From a virus: a stretch of DNA of 64,000 nucleotides. Shown one piece after another: positions 9,742 to 16,640 of the stretch. Made by a program: the position numbers and the translations under genes. Within the stretch, counting starts at the first letter, position 1; the number at the start of each line of letters is the position of its first letter. A model generated the notes under the pieces. That model saw nothing but the letters and a program-made list of their open reading frames with translations, was not told the origin of the DNA and searched no databases. The stretch lies in IMG/VR virus record IMGVR_UViG_3300027759_006101, positions 294,270 to 358,269 of that record; one strand, given 5' to 3'.

Positions 9742-10128
9742 ATGGCTAATTCGTTGTATGACAGTGGTAGAGATGGATTCCTCAAGGGTGAATTCAACTG
9801 GAGTTCTGATACTTTCAAAGTAATTTTACTTTCGTCAGCATATTCAGTAAATCTATCAAGTCATACAACGACAGCAAATATTGGTGGAACAGTTGCTATC
9901 TCAGGTGGTTTATCAACATTAGTCCCTGGTGCTGGTGTAGCAGATGCTAATGACATTACATTATCAAGCGTAGCTGGAACAACTGTAACGCAATTTGTAA
10001 TTTTCCATGATTCTTCAAAAAAACTTGTAGCTCACATTAATGACTCAACAAACTTACCTTTTACGCCTAGTGGAGGAAATGTAACTTTGCAATGGGATAA
10101 TGGAGTAAATAAAATTTTCAAGCTGTAG
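9742..10128 (+). CDS. Small virion structural protein of the 'MANxLYxxGRxxFLxG' type
   Basis: Encodes 128 residues. I chose the ATG at 9742 over an upstream in-frame TTG at 9712 because the TTG lies inside gyrA and because the N-terminus M-A-N-S-L-Y-D-S-G-R-D-G-F-L-K-G matches the start I recall for a widespread family of short phage virion proteins. A GAGGAG sequence at 9717-9722 is rather far from this ATG. The rest is beta-rich, Ser/Thr/Val-heavy, ending in a V-T-L-Q-W-D-N-G strand typical of the family. No enzyme motif. Its position directly after gyrA, in the same transcription unit, is unusual. Family recognition rests on memory of the N-terminal motif. Confidence 0.78.
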   Translation: MANSLYDSGRDGFLKGEFNWSSDTFKVILLSSAYSVNLSSHTTTANIGGTVAISGGLSTLVPGAGVADANDITLSSVAGTTVTQFVIFHDSSKKLVAHINDSTNLPFTPSGGNVTLQWDNGVNKIFKL

Positions 10129-10150
10129 AACTCAATCTACAGCTTTTTTT
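10120..10150 (+). terminator. Rho-independent terminator overlapping a stop codon
   Basis: Inverted repeat AAGCTGTAG (10120-10128) and CTACAGCTT (10137-10145), a 9-bp perfect stem with an 8-base loop, followed by seven T residues (10144-10150). The left arm contains the last codons and the TAG stop of the preceding gene, so the terminator is partly coding. It ends the gyrB-gyrA-virion protein unit. Confidence 0.88.
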
Positions 10151-10157
10151 ATAGGTA

Positions 10158-10185
10158 TTGCAGGTGTTTATTGGAAAAATATAAT
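10158..10185 (+). promoter_or_regulatory. Sigma70-like promoter upstream of the LamG-type gene
   Basis: TTGCAG at 10158-10163 and TATAAT at 10180-10185 are separated by 16 bases. It lies directly behind the terminator at 10,120-10,150, where a new promoter is expected. Predicted transcription would begin about 5 bases before the ATG at 10197, which would leave most of the AGGA motif (10187-10190) outside the transcript. Confidence 0.5.
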
Positions 10186-10196
10186 TAGGACTTGCA

Positions 10197-11027
10197 ATGG
10201 AAAACTATACAATAGAATCTTGGATACATAAAAAGTATTATTTTGACTCTTCAAAAAATGGAGTTGTCATCCCACCAGCTTATGATTCTGGGGGGACTGG
10301 TGGCACAGATGGCGGTGGTGGAGGCGGTGGTGGTGAGTCTGGTTCAGGTTCAACCACTTTCTTAAGCACCACCGACTTGATACTTAATTTAAGAGCTTCA
10401 GATACTGATTCATATCCTGGCACTGGATTATACTGGTACGACTTAACATCGTATGGAAATAACGGTATTTTTTACAATGGGGCGGCTGTAACAGGCACAG
10501 GTAATTCAAAAGCATTTATATTTGATGGTACTGACACATACTTTGGAATTGGAAGAAATATTACTCAAAACACAACTAATGTAAGTATGTCTGCCTGGGT
10601 TAAGACTTCTAACAACCTAATAGCTGGTCAGATGATTGTATACAACGGTAGTGAAGCTAGACTAAATGGTTATGGCTTTTCCATAAATAGAGATGGTATT
10701 ACATCTGGAAATATTTACGTAAGATATGGAGATAGCCAATGGTTTAACACAGGAATTGCCATTACAAGCAATCATTGGCATTATATTACTTTGAACATTT
10801 TATCAGACAGAAGACCTCAAGTATTTGTTAATGGTGCTATAGGATACACAGGTTCAGCTGCAAGAATCAACACTCCAACAAACTACACTGAAGTTGGACG
10901 AAGTGATTATCCTGTTTCAAGATACTTCTACGGATACATTGCTCAAGTTCACGCTTATAAAAAGGCACTTACATCTACTGAAATTCAAGGAAATTTCAAC
11001 AGCACTAAAACACCTTATGGGTATTGA
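10197..11027 (+). CDS. Virion protein with Gly-rich linker and LamG/concanavalin A-like lectin domain
   Basis: Encodes 276 residues. A short N-terminal anchor segment (1-30) is followed by a Gly/Ser linker at about 31-53 and then a jelly-roll domain of the concanavalin A-like LamG_3 type from about 58 to 270. Recognisable parts are L-R-A-S-D-T-x-S-Y-P-G-x-G-x-x-W-Y-D-L-T near the domain start, A-F-I-F-D-G, S-A-W-V-K-T, W-H-Y-I-T-L, V-F-V-N-G and the closing Y-x-G-Y-I-A-Q-V-H-A-Y-x-x-A-L-T-x-x-E-I. In phages such domains bind glycans or decorate virions. An AGGA motif precedes the ATG by 6 bases. It heads a short structural operon. No glycosidase catalytic residues are evident, so binding rather than cleavage is inferred. 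Confidence 0.85.
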   Translation: MENYTIESWIHKKYYFDSSKNGVVIPPAYDSGGTGGTDGGGGGGGGESGSGSTTFLSTTDLILNLRASDTDSYPGTGLYWYDLTSYGNNGIFYNGAAVTGTGNSKAFIFDGTDTYFGIGRNITQNTTNVSMSAWVKTSNNLIAGQMIVYNGSEARLNGYGFSINRDGITSGNIYVRYGDSQWFNTGIAITSNHWHYITLNILSDRRPQVFVNGAIGYTGSAARINTPTNYTEVGRSDYPVSRYFYGYIAQVHAYKKALTSTEIQGNFNSTKTPYGY

Positions 11028-11041
11028 TAAGGAATTAAAAT

Positions 11042-11359
11042 ATGCTTAATAACGAATTCTTAACAGGTACAACTCTTAATATTTATGCTGAATTAAAAGA
11101 TGAAAGTGGATATGGAGTTACAACTACTGGTTTAACCTTTTATATGACTGAACCAGGGGGAATTGGCTATACTTATTATTTTGGGTCAGGTTCAGGTAGC
11201 GGAAACTCAGAGCCTGTTCAAGCTGGTATTGCGACTGGCATATATTATAAACAATGGACTCCAAGCAGAACAGGTGTACATAAATATTCCTGGAAGGCAT
11301 CAGGAAGTATTCAAGCTACATTCAAGAGCTTTTTTGATGTCAAGAGTGGTGAGTGGTAA
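11042..11359 (+). CDS. Small beta-rich phage structural protein
   Basis: Encodes 105 residues starting 14 bases after the previous stop with an AAGGA site close to the ATG. It alternates short hydrophobic strands with Gly/Ser turns (a G-S-G-S-G-S-G run near residues 48-54) and ends with W-x-A-S-G-S-x-x-A-T-F-x-S-F-F-D-V, an immunoglobulin-like strand pattern. Its stop overlaps the next ATG by one base. I do not recognise the family; a tail-tip, collar or decoration role is inferred from the operon only. Confidence 0.72.
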   Translation: MLNNEFLTGTTLNIYAELKDESGYGVTTTGLTFYMTEPGGIGYTYYFGSGSGSGNSEPVQAGIATGIYYKQWTPSRTGVHKYSWKASGSIQATFKSFFDVKSGEW

Positions 11360-12315
11360 TGGCTTTTCCTGGAATTCTTTCAAGAGCTGAGCTTTCTTCT
11401 GGTCTTAACACAAAAAGTATATGTGTTAATGGAAATTACCTTATTGTCGAGCAATGCAACATCAATCAAGAACAAGAGCATAATGTAAATAATTACATTC
11501 AAGGTGGTCCTGCCTATGCTATCTACAATCTAGGTGCTAGAAAGCATGTGGGTAATTTTTCATTTCCTTTACGTGTAGATCAAAATGGTAATTTAGAAGA
11601 AGCAGCAAAAGTAATTTTACGTCACGCAGCAAAGCCTATGACTTCCTTGAGAATAGACACTCACAACGTTCTTTCTTCATTTTCAACCACTGTAGTTAAT
11701 CCAGGCACAGATGATAACAAAAATTTATCTCTAGATTCTTGTGTTATAAGTAATCTTAAAATTACTGTCAGTGAAGGTGGAGACGTTAATGCAAGTGTTG
11801 ATTTTATAGGAATGCTTGACATAGAAACGGAATCTACATTTGATTTTTCGTCTGATTATCTTATGGGAAGAAGGCTAAATTTTGCTGATTGTAATGCATT
11901 TAGAAAAGAATCATCAATGAGAGGCACATCTTCAATAACAATCAATATTGAAAATGAAGTGGTAACACCAGTATTTCTTATGCCTTATTATTCAAATAAA
12001 TTTGTTGGTTCTGGAGTTACTGAACAAAAAGATCAGATTGAGCTTCTAGCAGTTCAATCTACTAAGTGGTCTGGAGAATTTACAGAAGTTATCAGAAACG
12101 GTCTTGATTTATATACTTTCATCCACGGTGGTTTGATGCATGATGAAAACTTAACTTTAGACATTGGAAACTTAAGAACCACTTTTTATAACCCAGTTTT
12201 CAAAATTGCTCAATCTCCATTAACAACACAAGTAATAAGGAGAACTACAGAGTGGGTTGGAATTAATAAACCAGATGATTCTATGTTGGATGATCGACTG
12301 TTTACTTTTTTATAA
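11359..12315 (+). CDS. Tail tube-like structural protein
   Basis: Encodes 318 residues from the ATG at 11359, which shares one base with the preceding TAA (TAATG), a classic translational coupling; a GTG six bases earlier is less likely. The N-terminal third has I-Y-N-L-G-A-R-K-H-V-G-N-F-S-F-P-L, and the middle has V-S-E-G-G-D-V-N-A-S-V-D-F-I-G, a pattern like the beta-barrel of phage tail tube proteins where extended strands are followed by a 'sxdfxG' edge. The next gene encodes a similar-sized protein with an analogous N-terminal segment, suggesting a tube or tube-terminator pair. The assignment is by pattern only. Confidence 0.55.
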   Translation: MAFPGILSRAELSSGLNTKSICVNGNYLIVEQCNINQEQEHNVNNYIQGGPAYAIYNLGARKHVGNFSFPLRVDQNGNLEEAAKVILRHAAKPMTSLRIDTHNVLSSFSTTVVNPGTDDNKNLSLDSCVISNLKITVSEGGDVNASVDFIGMLDIETESTFDFSSDYLMGRRLNFADCNAFRKESSMRGTSSITINIENEVVTPVFLMPYYSNKFVGSGVTEQKDQIELLAVQSTKWSGEFTEVIRNGLDLYTFIHGGLMHDENLTLDIGNLRTTFYNPVFKIAQSPLTTQVIRRTTEWVGINKPDDSMLDDRLFTFL

Positions 12316-12403
12316 AGGTAAACCAAATTAATTATAAGAATAAATTGAATAGCCTAAAAAAACAAAAGAATTAAAGAAATCTTTTGAAAGTGAGTTGAAA
12401 AAA

Positions 12404-13423
12404 ATGCCTATTAATAACGACATTCTTGGTATTTATAAGCAAGTATACGTATTAACATCTGGTACAGCAATTTCATACATTGTTGAAAGTGCTAACAGAA
12501 ATGTTTCAATCGATGCGCAGCCAAAAGTTCTGATTGCTGGTAGCCCTAAGACAAGAATTATGGATATCGGTGGTGTAACAGAAACTATTTCTATTACTGC
12601 GCCTATGCTTATTGGTGGTGGTGCGGCCTATGACGGTAGAGCTCTTGTTGGTAATAAAATTACTGAAATTTTGAATCCAGCTACAGCAACTCTACCAATT
12701 TTAAAATCAGCATCATATTCGATTAGTGAAGGTGGTGGATCTGTTTCTGTCACATTAGAGTCAGATGGTAACGCAGCTTCAGGTAACTCTGGTTTCTATC
12801 TTGTAAACTCAACAACACCTCACCCATCATTAAATCCAGTTGGTACTGGTGGTTCTGGTACTACAGCTTTTGGCCCTACAAGAGTTGCAAGATTCTATGA
12901 CTTCCGTGCTAAAATCGGCGGAAGACAATATTTCATTCAAGAAGCTAATGTAGACGTAAACGTCGAAACTTCAAAAGCTTACTTTATCAACCCATACGAC
13001 TTTACTAATCCTAACGATGGTTACAGATATTCTGGTGGCGGTGGTACTGTAATCCCATCAGTTCTTGGTGGATTTGGTATTTCTTGGGCATATGGTAGCC
13101 AGTTCCCACATATCGGTGTTAATGGAATTACCATTTCTGGTAAGGGCAAAGGCGCTGTTGTTGTAGGTTCAACCTATGCTTCTGAAACTACTGCTGGAAT
13201 TACTACTCAAACAGCTGGTAAGACAATCTTAGCATCTACAGAAGATGTTACTTTTGCTCTTGAGATTGCTGGTGGCACTGGAGGAAATCCTGGTGTAGTA
13301 GCAACATGGCAAGATCTTATTGCTGGTATTGGTCTTTCAAAATCAATTATCAATGCAACAGCGTTCTCAGTCAGCACAGGTATCTTGACAGTTGAATTTG
13401 ACTTTATGTGTTATGTCGTCTAA
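12404..13423 (+). CDS. Tail tube-like or major tail structural protein
   Basis: Encodes 339 residues from the ATG at 12404 (M-P-I-N-N-D-I-L-G-I-Y); an in-frame TTG at 12395 is a poorer choice. Like its upstream neighbour it has an early segment P-K-x-R-I-M-D-I-G-G-V-T-E-T-I-S-I-T-A-P-M-L that pairs with the neighbour's Y-N-L-G-A-R-K-H-V-G-N-F-S-F-P-L, so the two may be distant paralogues. The codon choice looks less AT-biased and Gly/Thr/Ala content is higher than in neighbours, as expected of an abundant virion protein. Its own 88-base leader suggests independent or boosted expression. The stop directly abuts the stop of the convergent minus-strand gene. Confidence 0.58.
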   Translation: MPINNDILGIYKQVYVLTSGTAISYIVESANRNVSIDAQPKVLIAGSPKTRIMDIGGVTETISITAPMLIGGGAAYDGRALVGNKITEILNPATATLPILKSASYSISEGGGSVSVTLESDGNAASGNSGFYLVNSTTPHPSLNPVGTGGSGTTAFGPTRVARFYDFRAKIGGRQYFIQEANVDVNVETSKAYFINPYDFTNPNDGYRYSGGGGTVIPSVLGGFGISWAYGSQFPHIGVNGITISGKGKGAVVVGSTYASETTAGITTQTAGKTILASTEDVTFALEIAGGTGGNPGVVATWQDLIAGIGLSKSIINATAFSVSTGILTVEFDFMCYVV

Positions 13424-13915
13424 TCAGTCGGTATCGTCAGACATATAAGTTTCAAAATCCCAGTCTTCATCCAACTCATCCATATTGTCCCATACATTTC
13501 GTAAAACAAATAAATTTGTATGGGATAATATGGATAAAATTAAACTATCAACAAGAGAACAAACAGAAAAATAATTATTTTTCTTATAATCAGTGAATTT
13601 TACAGATGCATATATGACATCTCCTACTCTGTTCTCTATACAAATACTTTCAACACTTGAATTATAATGATTCAGTAAACGCAAAAACATTTGATGTATG
13701 ATCATAACGTGAGCGTTTAAGTGATAATCCTTAATAACAAAATTCAACAAACTAGCTTCGTACGGAGCAATCTCACAGGCCACTTTTTTCAACCCATCAC
13801 TCAGTAATATAAAAACTCTGGTTTCAGAGTCTACTATTACTTTTTCTAAAAGGATAGGAATAGTTTCATAACGATCATCATTGTGAATATTATTTCTATC
13901 TATTTTTTTTGGCAT
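13424..13915 (-). CDS. Divergent bifunctional nuclease (BFN/DUF151) domain protein
   Basis: Encodes 163 residues. From about residue 27 to 145 it follows the DUF151 layout: a strand V-I-V-D-x-E-T-R-V-F-I-L-L, then I-A-P-Y-E-A-S-L-L in place of the usual 'I-x-I-G-x-x-E-A-x-x-I', I-H-Q-M-F-L-R-L-L in place of 'T-H-D-L', then I-x-I-E-N-x-x-G-D-V-I-Y-A-S-V, and finally S-L-V-D-S-L-I-L-S-I in place of 'R-P-S-D-A-I-A-L-A'. The order and spacing fit, but the conserved Arg and Thr-His are changed, so nuclease activity is doubtful. The C-terminus is acidic. The start overlaps the end of the MerC-like gene by 16 bases, so it belongs to the dnaK-merC operon. Known members are nucleases or regulatory proteins in bacteria and plants; its phage role is unknown. 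Confidence 0.58.
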   Translation of the reverse strand: MPKKIDRNNIHNDDRYETIPILLEKVIVDSETRVFILLSDGLKKVACEIAPYEASLLNFVIKDYHLNAHVMIIHQMFLRLLNHYNSSVESICIENRVGDVIYASVKFTDYKKNNYFSVCSLVDSLILSILSHTNLFVLRNVWDNMDELDEDWDFETYMSDDTD

Positions 13916-14301
13916 TTTGAATTTCCTGTATTACACACTCTGCAAAGTTTGCAAATTTTATTGTTTAATATATTTGAAAATATAAGCATCAATGAACCAA
14001 TAATCATTAAGTAATTTATTTCTTTATGATCGGAATGCTTGTGTTCATTTAAAAAATAACCTGCAAATGTTATGATAATTCCTAAAGAGAAAAACCATAA
14101 TATATTGTAATTTTTGTGAGTTTTGATTCCAAAGCAAACATTATAAATATTTATTGCGCAAGATATAAATAATAAAATAAATTCTATTTTTGAATCAAGC
14201 ATCAAGTAAAGAGCTGAAGTAGGCAAAAATATCATAAATAAAGGTAATATCGTGCAGTGCAAAACACAAACAATACTAGCTATATTTGCGAATTTTATCA
14301 T
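13900..14301 (-). CDS. MerC-family membrane protein
   Basis: Encodes 133 residues with four predicted membrane segments (about 5-25, 38-55, 66-83, 95-113). The first segment carries C12-V-L-H15-C16 followed by a Pro-Leu-rich stretch, the signature of MerC-domain proteins (S-x-x-C-x-x-H-C-x-x-x-P-L). A His-rich loop (H-K-H-S-D-H-K near residues 87-93) and a cysteine cluster C-K-L-C-R-V-C after the last helix also match the family's C-terminal pattern. MerC proteins carry or bind Hg(II) or other soft metals at the inner membrane. The start overlaps the dnaK stop by 4 bases (ATGA) and the end overlaps the next gene. A metal-related role in a phage is unexpected; redox or membrane function is an alternative. 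Confidence 0.75.
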   Translation of the reverse strand: MIKFANIASIVCVLHCTILPLFMIFLPTSALYLMLDSKIEFILLFISCAINIYNVCFGIKTHKNYNILWFFSLGIIITFAGYFLNEHKHSDHKEINYLMIIGSLMLIFSNILNNKICKLCRVCNTGNSKCQKK

Positions 14302-15992
14302 AGATTGACTTTCTTTTTTGCTATGTCATGAACTTTTAGAGAGATTTCTTTAATAGTTTCTTTTGCACTTTCTAAGAGACTTGAAAGTAACTCAATATTG
14401 TGACTTTTGCCATCTTGTTCTATTGATTTCTTGAGATCTAGTAATTCATTAACATCAAGTTTATCTAAAACATTAGTTCTAAGTAATTCTTCAATTTGAA
14501 TTTCACAATCATAAAGAAGATCGTGCATATTTGTAATCTTTCTAAAGTGCTCATCTTCGTCTTTGTGTTGTTGTGCTTCATCAATAATTTTTGATATTTC
14601 TTGACTTGATAACGACGATCTGCCTGTAATCTCAATGTCTTTTTCTATTCCATTATCCAAACTTGTGGCTTTGACTGAAAGAATTCCATTTGGATCAATT
14701 TGAAACGTGACTTCAAGTTTTGGCAATCCTCTTGGTTTTTCTTCTACCCCATCAAGTTTAAATTCCCCAAGCAACAAATTATCTACTGTTTTGGGTCTCT
14801 CTCCTTGATAAATCTTTACATCAACTTCTGTTTGATTATCATATGCAGTTGTAAAGATTTCCTTAACAACTGAGGGTACTTGAGTATTTCTGGGAATTAA
14901 GATACTCATAATCCCACCTTGTGTCTCTATACCTAAAGAAAGTGGTGTAACATCAAGCAAATAAACTTCTCTGCTTGATTTTCCTGTCAAAACTGATGCT
15001 TGAATAGCTGCACCGACAGAAACAGCTTCGTCAGGATTAATTGACTTATTGGGCTTTTTTCCGAACTTTTCTTCTATTACTCTTTCTATTAGTGGAATTC
15101 TTGTACTGCCACCAACAAAAACAATTTCATCAATTTTGTCAGTTTTTAAATTAGCGTCTCGTAATGCATCATTGACACAGAGCATTGTTTTATCAATGTA
15201 TGTCTTGATAGATTCTTCAAATTCTTCACGATTAATCTTGAGTGGCTCTTTTCCAACCATTACATTAGCCACAGTCATATGAGAAAGCATCTTTTTAGTC
15301 TTCTCAGAGATATTTCTTAAATCAATCTGATCTAAAGTAACATTAGTTTTGCTAAGAATTACTTTTCCAAGTGCTTCATCAAAATCAACACCACCAAGAG
15401 ATGTATTACCAGATGTAGATTGAACGTGGAAGTCAACACCGTCCATAAGCTTAAGCAAGGTGACATCAAATGTTCCTCCGCCTAAGTCATATACTAAAAT
15501 CGTTGCATCATTTTTCTTATCTAGACCATATGCCAAAGATGCTGCAGTAGGTTCATTGATGATACGTAATACTTTAAGACCAGCTAATTCTCCAGCTGTT
15601 TTAGTAGATTGCCTTTGGTCGTTGTTGAAATATGCAGGGACAGTAATTACAGCTTCAGTTACTTCTTTGCCCAAATGCCTCTCTGCGCAATTTTTAAGAT
15701 ACTTTAGGATGTATGATGAAACTTCTTCTGGGCTGTAGGATTTGCTATTTATTTCAAATCTCTTATTAGTCCCCATTTGCCTCTTTACAACACGTATAGT
15801 ATGAGAAAAGGGCAAATGCTGCTCCATATCAACAGCATATTGCCCTACATAAATCTCATCACCAAAACTGACTACGCTGGGAGTAATTCTTTCACCTAAA
15901 TCATTTGGGATAACTTCTGGCTGATCTTTGTCATTTACATAAGAAACTACACTAAAAGTACTTCCTAAATCAATTCCAATTGCGTAACTCAT
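14298..15992 (-). CDS. dnaK: Compact Hsp70 chaperone (DnaK-like)
   Basis: Encodes 564 residues versus about 638 in E. coli DnaK. The nucleotide-binding domain has I-G-I-D-L-G-S-T at 5-12, catalytic K70, V-P-A-Y-F-N-N-D-Q-R near 118-127, N-E-P-T-A-A near 146-151, D169-L-G-G-G-T-F-D, and V-G-G-S-T-R-I-P near 293-300. The interdomain linker region V-Y-L-L-D-V-T-P-L-S-L-G starts at about 343, some 45 residues earlier than in E. coli, because lobe IIB (between residues 205 and 260) is shortened. The beta substrate-binding domain is present (to about 458) and the helical lid is short. The size resembles HscC-type Hsp70s. It heads the minus-strand dnaK-merC-BFN cluster; a DnaJ gene lies 4 kb away. 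No GrpE is seen. No Shine-Dalgarno is evident; a TATAAT lies 8 bases before the ATG. Confidence 0.93.
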   Translation of the reverse strand: MSYAIGIDLGSTFSVVSYVNDKDQPEVIPNDLGERITPSVVSFGDEIYVGQYAVDMEQHLPFSHTIRVVKRQMGTNKRFEINSKSYSPEEVSSYILKYLKNCAERHLGKEVTEAVITVPAYFNNDQRQSTKTAGELAGLKVLRIINEPTAASLAYGLDKKNDATILVYDLGGGTFDVTLLKLMDGVDFHVQSTSGNTSLGGVDFDEALGKVILSKTNVTLDQIDLRNISEKTKKMLSHMTVANVMVGKEPLKINREEFEESIKTYIDKTMLCVNDALRDANLKTDKIDEIVFVGGSTRIPLIERVIEEKFGKKPNKSINPDEAVSVGAAIQASVLTGKSSREVYLLDVTPLSLGIETQGGIMSILIPRNTQVPSVVKEIFTTAYDNQTEVDVKIYQGERPKTVDNLLLGEFKLDGVEEKPRGLPKLEVTFQIDPNGILSVKATSLDNGIEKDIEITGRSSLSSQEISKIIDEAQQHKDEDEHFRKITNMHDLLYDCEIQIEELLRTNVLDKLDVNELLDLKKSIEQDGKSHNIELLSSLLESAKETIKEISLKVHDIAKKKVNL

Positions 15993-16008
15993 AATAAAGG
16001 ATTATACA

Positions 16009-16362
16009 TTATTCAGGTTCTTCTGGTAATACAGTTCCTCCAGGCACATATCCTTCCATCAATTCTTTGAGAGCATCTTTATTTTCAAGCTTTTTTCTAA
16101 ACTCAAGACTTTCATTTTTTGTTATTGGCCCTATCGCTATATTTTTATCTTTGTCTTTTGGTAAATTGTCTTTATACTCGTGAGCCATTGACATTAATTG
16201 TATTATTGCAAAAGTATCTTTACATTTTGAACAACGCATAATAGCGTAAACTTCTACTTCTGACTTAGGCAACCAACCCAAGTGAGATAATTTTGTAAAT
16301 TGAGTTTTACAATTTCTATTAAGACAACACTTCGGTTTGCCGATGATAGTTTGATGGAACAT
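16009..16362 (-). CDS. Small zinc-ribbon-like protein of unknown function
   Basis: Encodes 117 residues from the ATG at 16362. The start is decided by a strong GGAGG 8 bases upstream; a TTG six codons earlier lies before that site and is rejected. Cysteines at the N-terminal side (C-C-L-N-R-N-C) and in the middle (C-S-K-C) form two candidate metal-binding pairs separated by about 25-30 residues, as in zinc ribbons. The C-terminal half is charged and helical, ending E-E-P-E. It sits 16 bases before dnaK and is probably co-transcribed with it. A transcription-related or DNA-binding role is possible for zinc ribbons, but no specific family is recognised. Confidence 0.7.
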   Translation of the reverse strand: MFHQTIIGKPKCCLNRNCKTQFTKLSHLGWLPKSEVEVYAIMRCSKCKDTFAIIQLMSMAHEYKDNLPKDKDKNIAIGPITKNESLEFRKKLENKDALKELMEGYVPGGTVLPEEPE

Positions 16363-16440
16363 AGCACACCTCCAATGCACAAATGAGCAATTTAATATTC
16401 CTGTTAGAACAAAGCTTGACTTTTATTAAGAACCATTAAT

Positions 16441-16469
16441 AGGACAAAATAAACTTGATATTGTATACT
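16441..16469 (+). promoter_or_regulatory. Candidate promoter of a small plus-strand transcription unit
   Basis: AGGACA at 16441-16446 (four matches to the -35 consensus) and TATACT at 16464-16469 (five matches to the -10) with the ideal 17-base spacer. The predicted start near 16476 falls one base before a perfect hairpin. It points to the plus strand within a minus-strand gene block. Confidence 0.5.
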
Positions 16470-16476
16470 ATTATAG

Positions 16477-16506
16477 TCCACTGGCGGATAAATTGAGGCC
16501 AGTGGA
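16477..16506 (+). promoter_or_regulatory. 5'-end hairpin (inverted repeat) of the small transcript
   Basis: TCCACTGGC (16477-16485) and GCCAGTGGA (16498-16506) form a perfect 9-bp, GC-rich stem with a 12-base loop, striking in this AT-rich region. It begins where transcription is predicted to start, so it could protect the 5' end of the RNA. It could also be a protein-binding palindrome. A T-rich stretch follows, so weak attenuation cannot be excluded. Confidence 0.65.
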
Positions 16507-16533
16507 TATTTTTATGTAAGGAGGAAAATGATT

Positions 16534-16605
16534 ATGAAGATTTTTGAACAACTTGAAGAAATGATGAATCAAGTAATTTCAGCATTATTCAACGTAGAAT
16601 TGTAA
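16534..16605 (+). CDS. Short peptide gene (23 residues) in a mini transcription unit
   Basis: A full Shine-Dalgarno AAGGAGG (16518-16524) precedes two in-frame ATGs. The ATG at 16534 has a 9-base spacing and gives a 23-residue peptide; the ATG at 16528 (spacing 3) would add two residues. The peptide (M-K-I-F-E-Q-L-E-E-M-M-N-Q then V-I-S-A-L-F-N-V-E-L) can form an amphipathic helix. A promoter and hairpin precede it, and an intrinsic terminator follows 9 bases after the stop. It is opposite in strand to the flanking helicase and zinc-ribbon genes. Function unknown; a membrane-active or regulatory peptide, or a structured RNA with incidental ORF, are all possible. Confidence 0.52.
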   Translation: MKIFEQLEEMMNQVISALFNVEL

Positions 16606-16613
16606 GGTAACTT

Positions 16614-16640
16614 ATAATCTACAGCGTCGTAGATTATTTT
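16614..16640 (+). terminator. Rho-independent terminator of the small plus-strand unit
   Basis: ATAATCTAC (16614-16622) and GTAGATTAT (16629-16637) form a 9-bp perfect stem with a 6-base loop followed by TTT (four T residues from 16637). On the plus strand it lies just after the short peptide's stop. Its right part overlaps the last codon and stop of the minus-strand helicase gene; the minus-strand side lacks a T run. Confidence 0.68.

Noticed and set aside
12363-12386. CAAAAGA / TCTTTTG inverted repeat before the second tube-like gene
   Set aside because: Only 7 bp, AT-rich, with no T run; such repeats are expected by chance in this AT-rich DNA, so I do not list it as regulatory.
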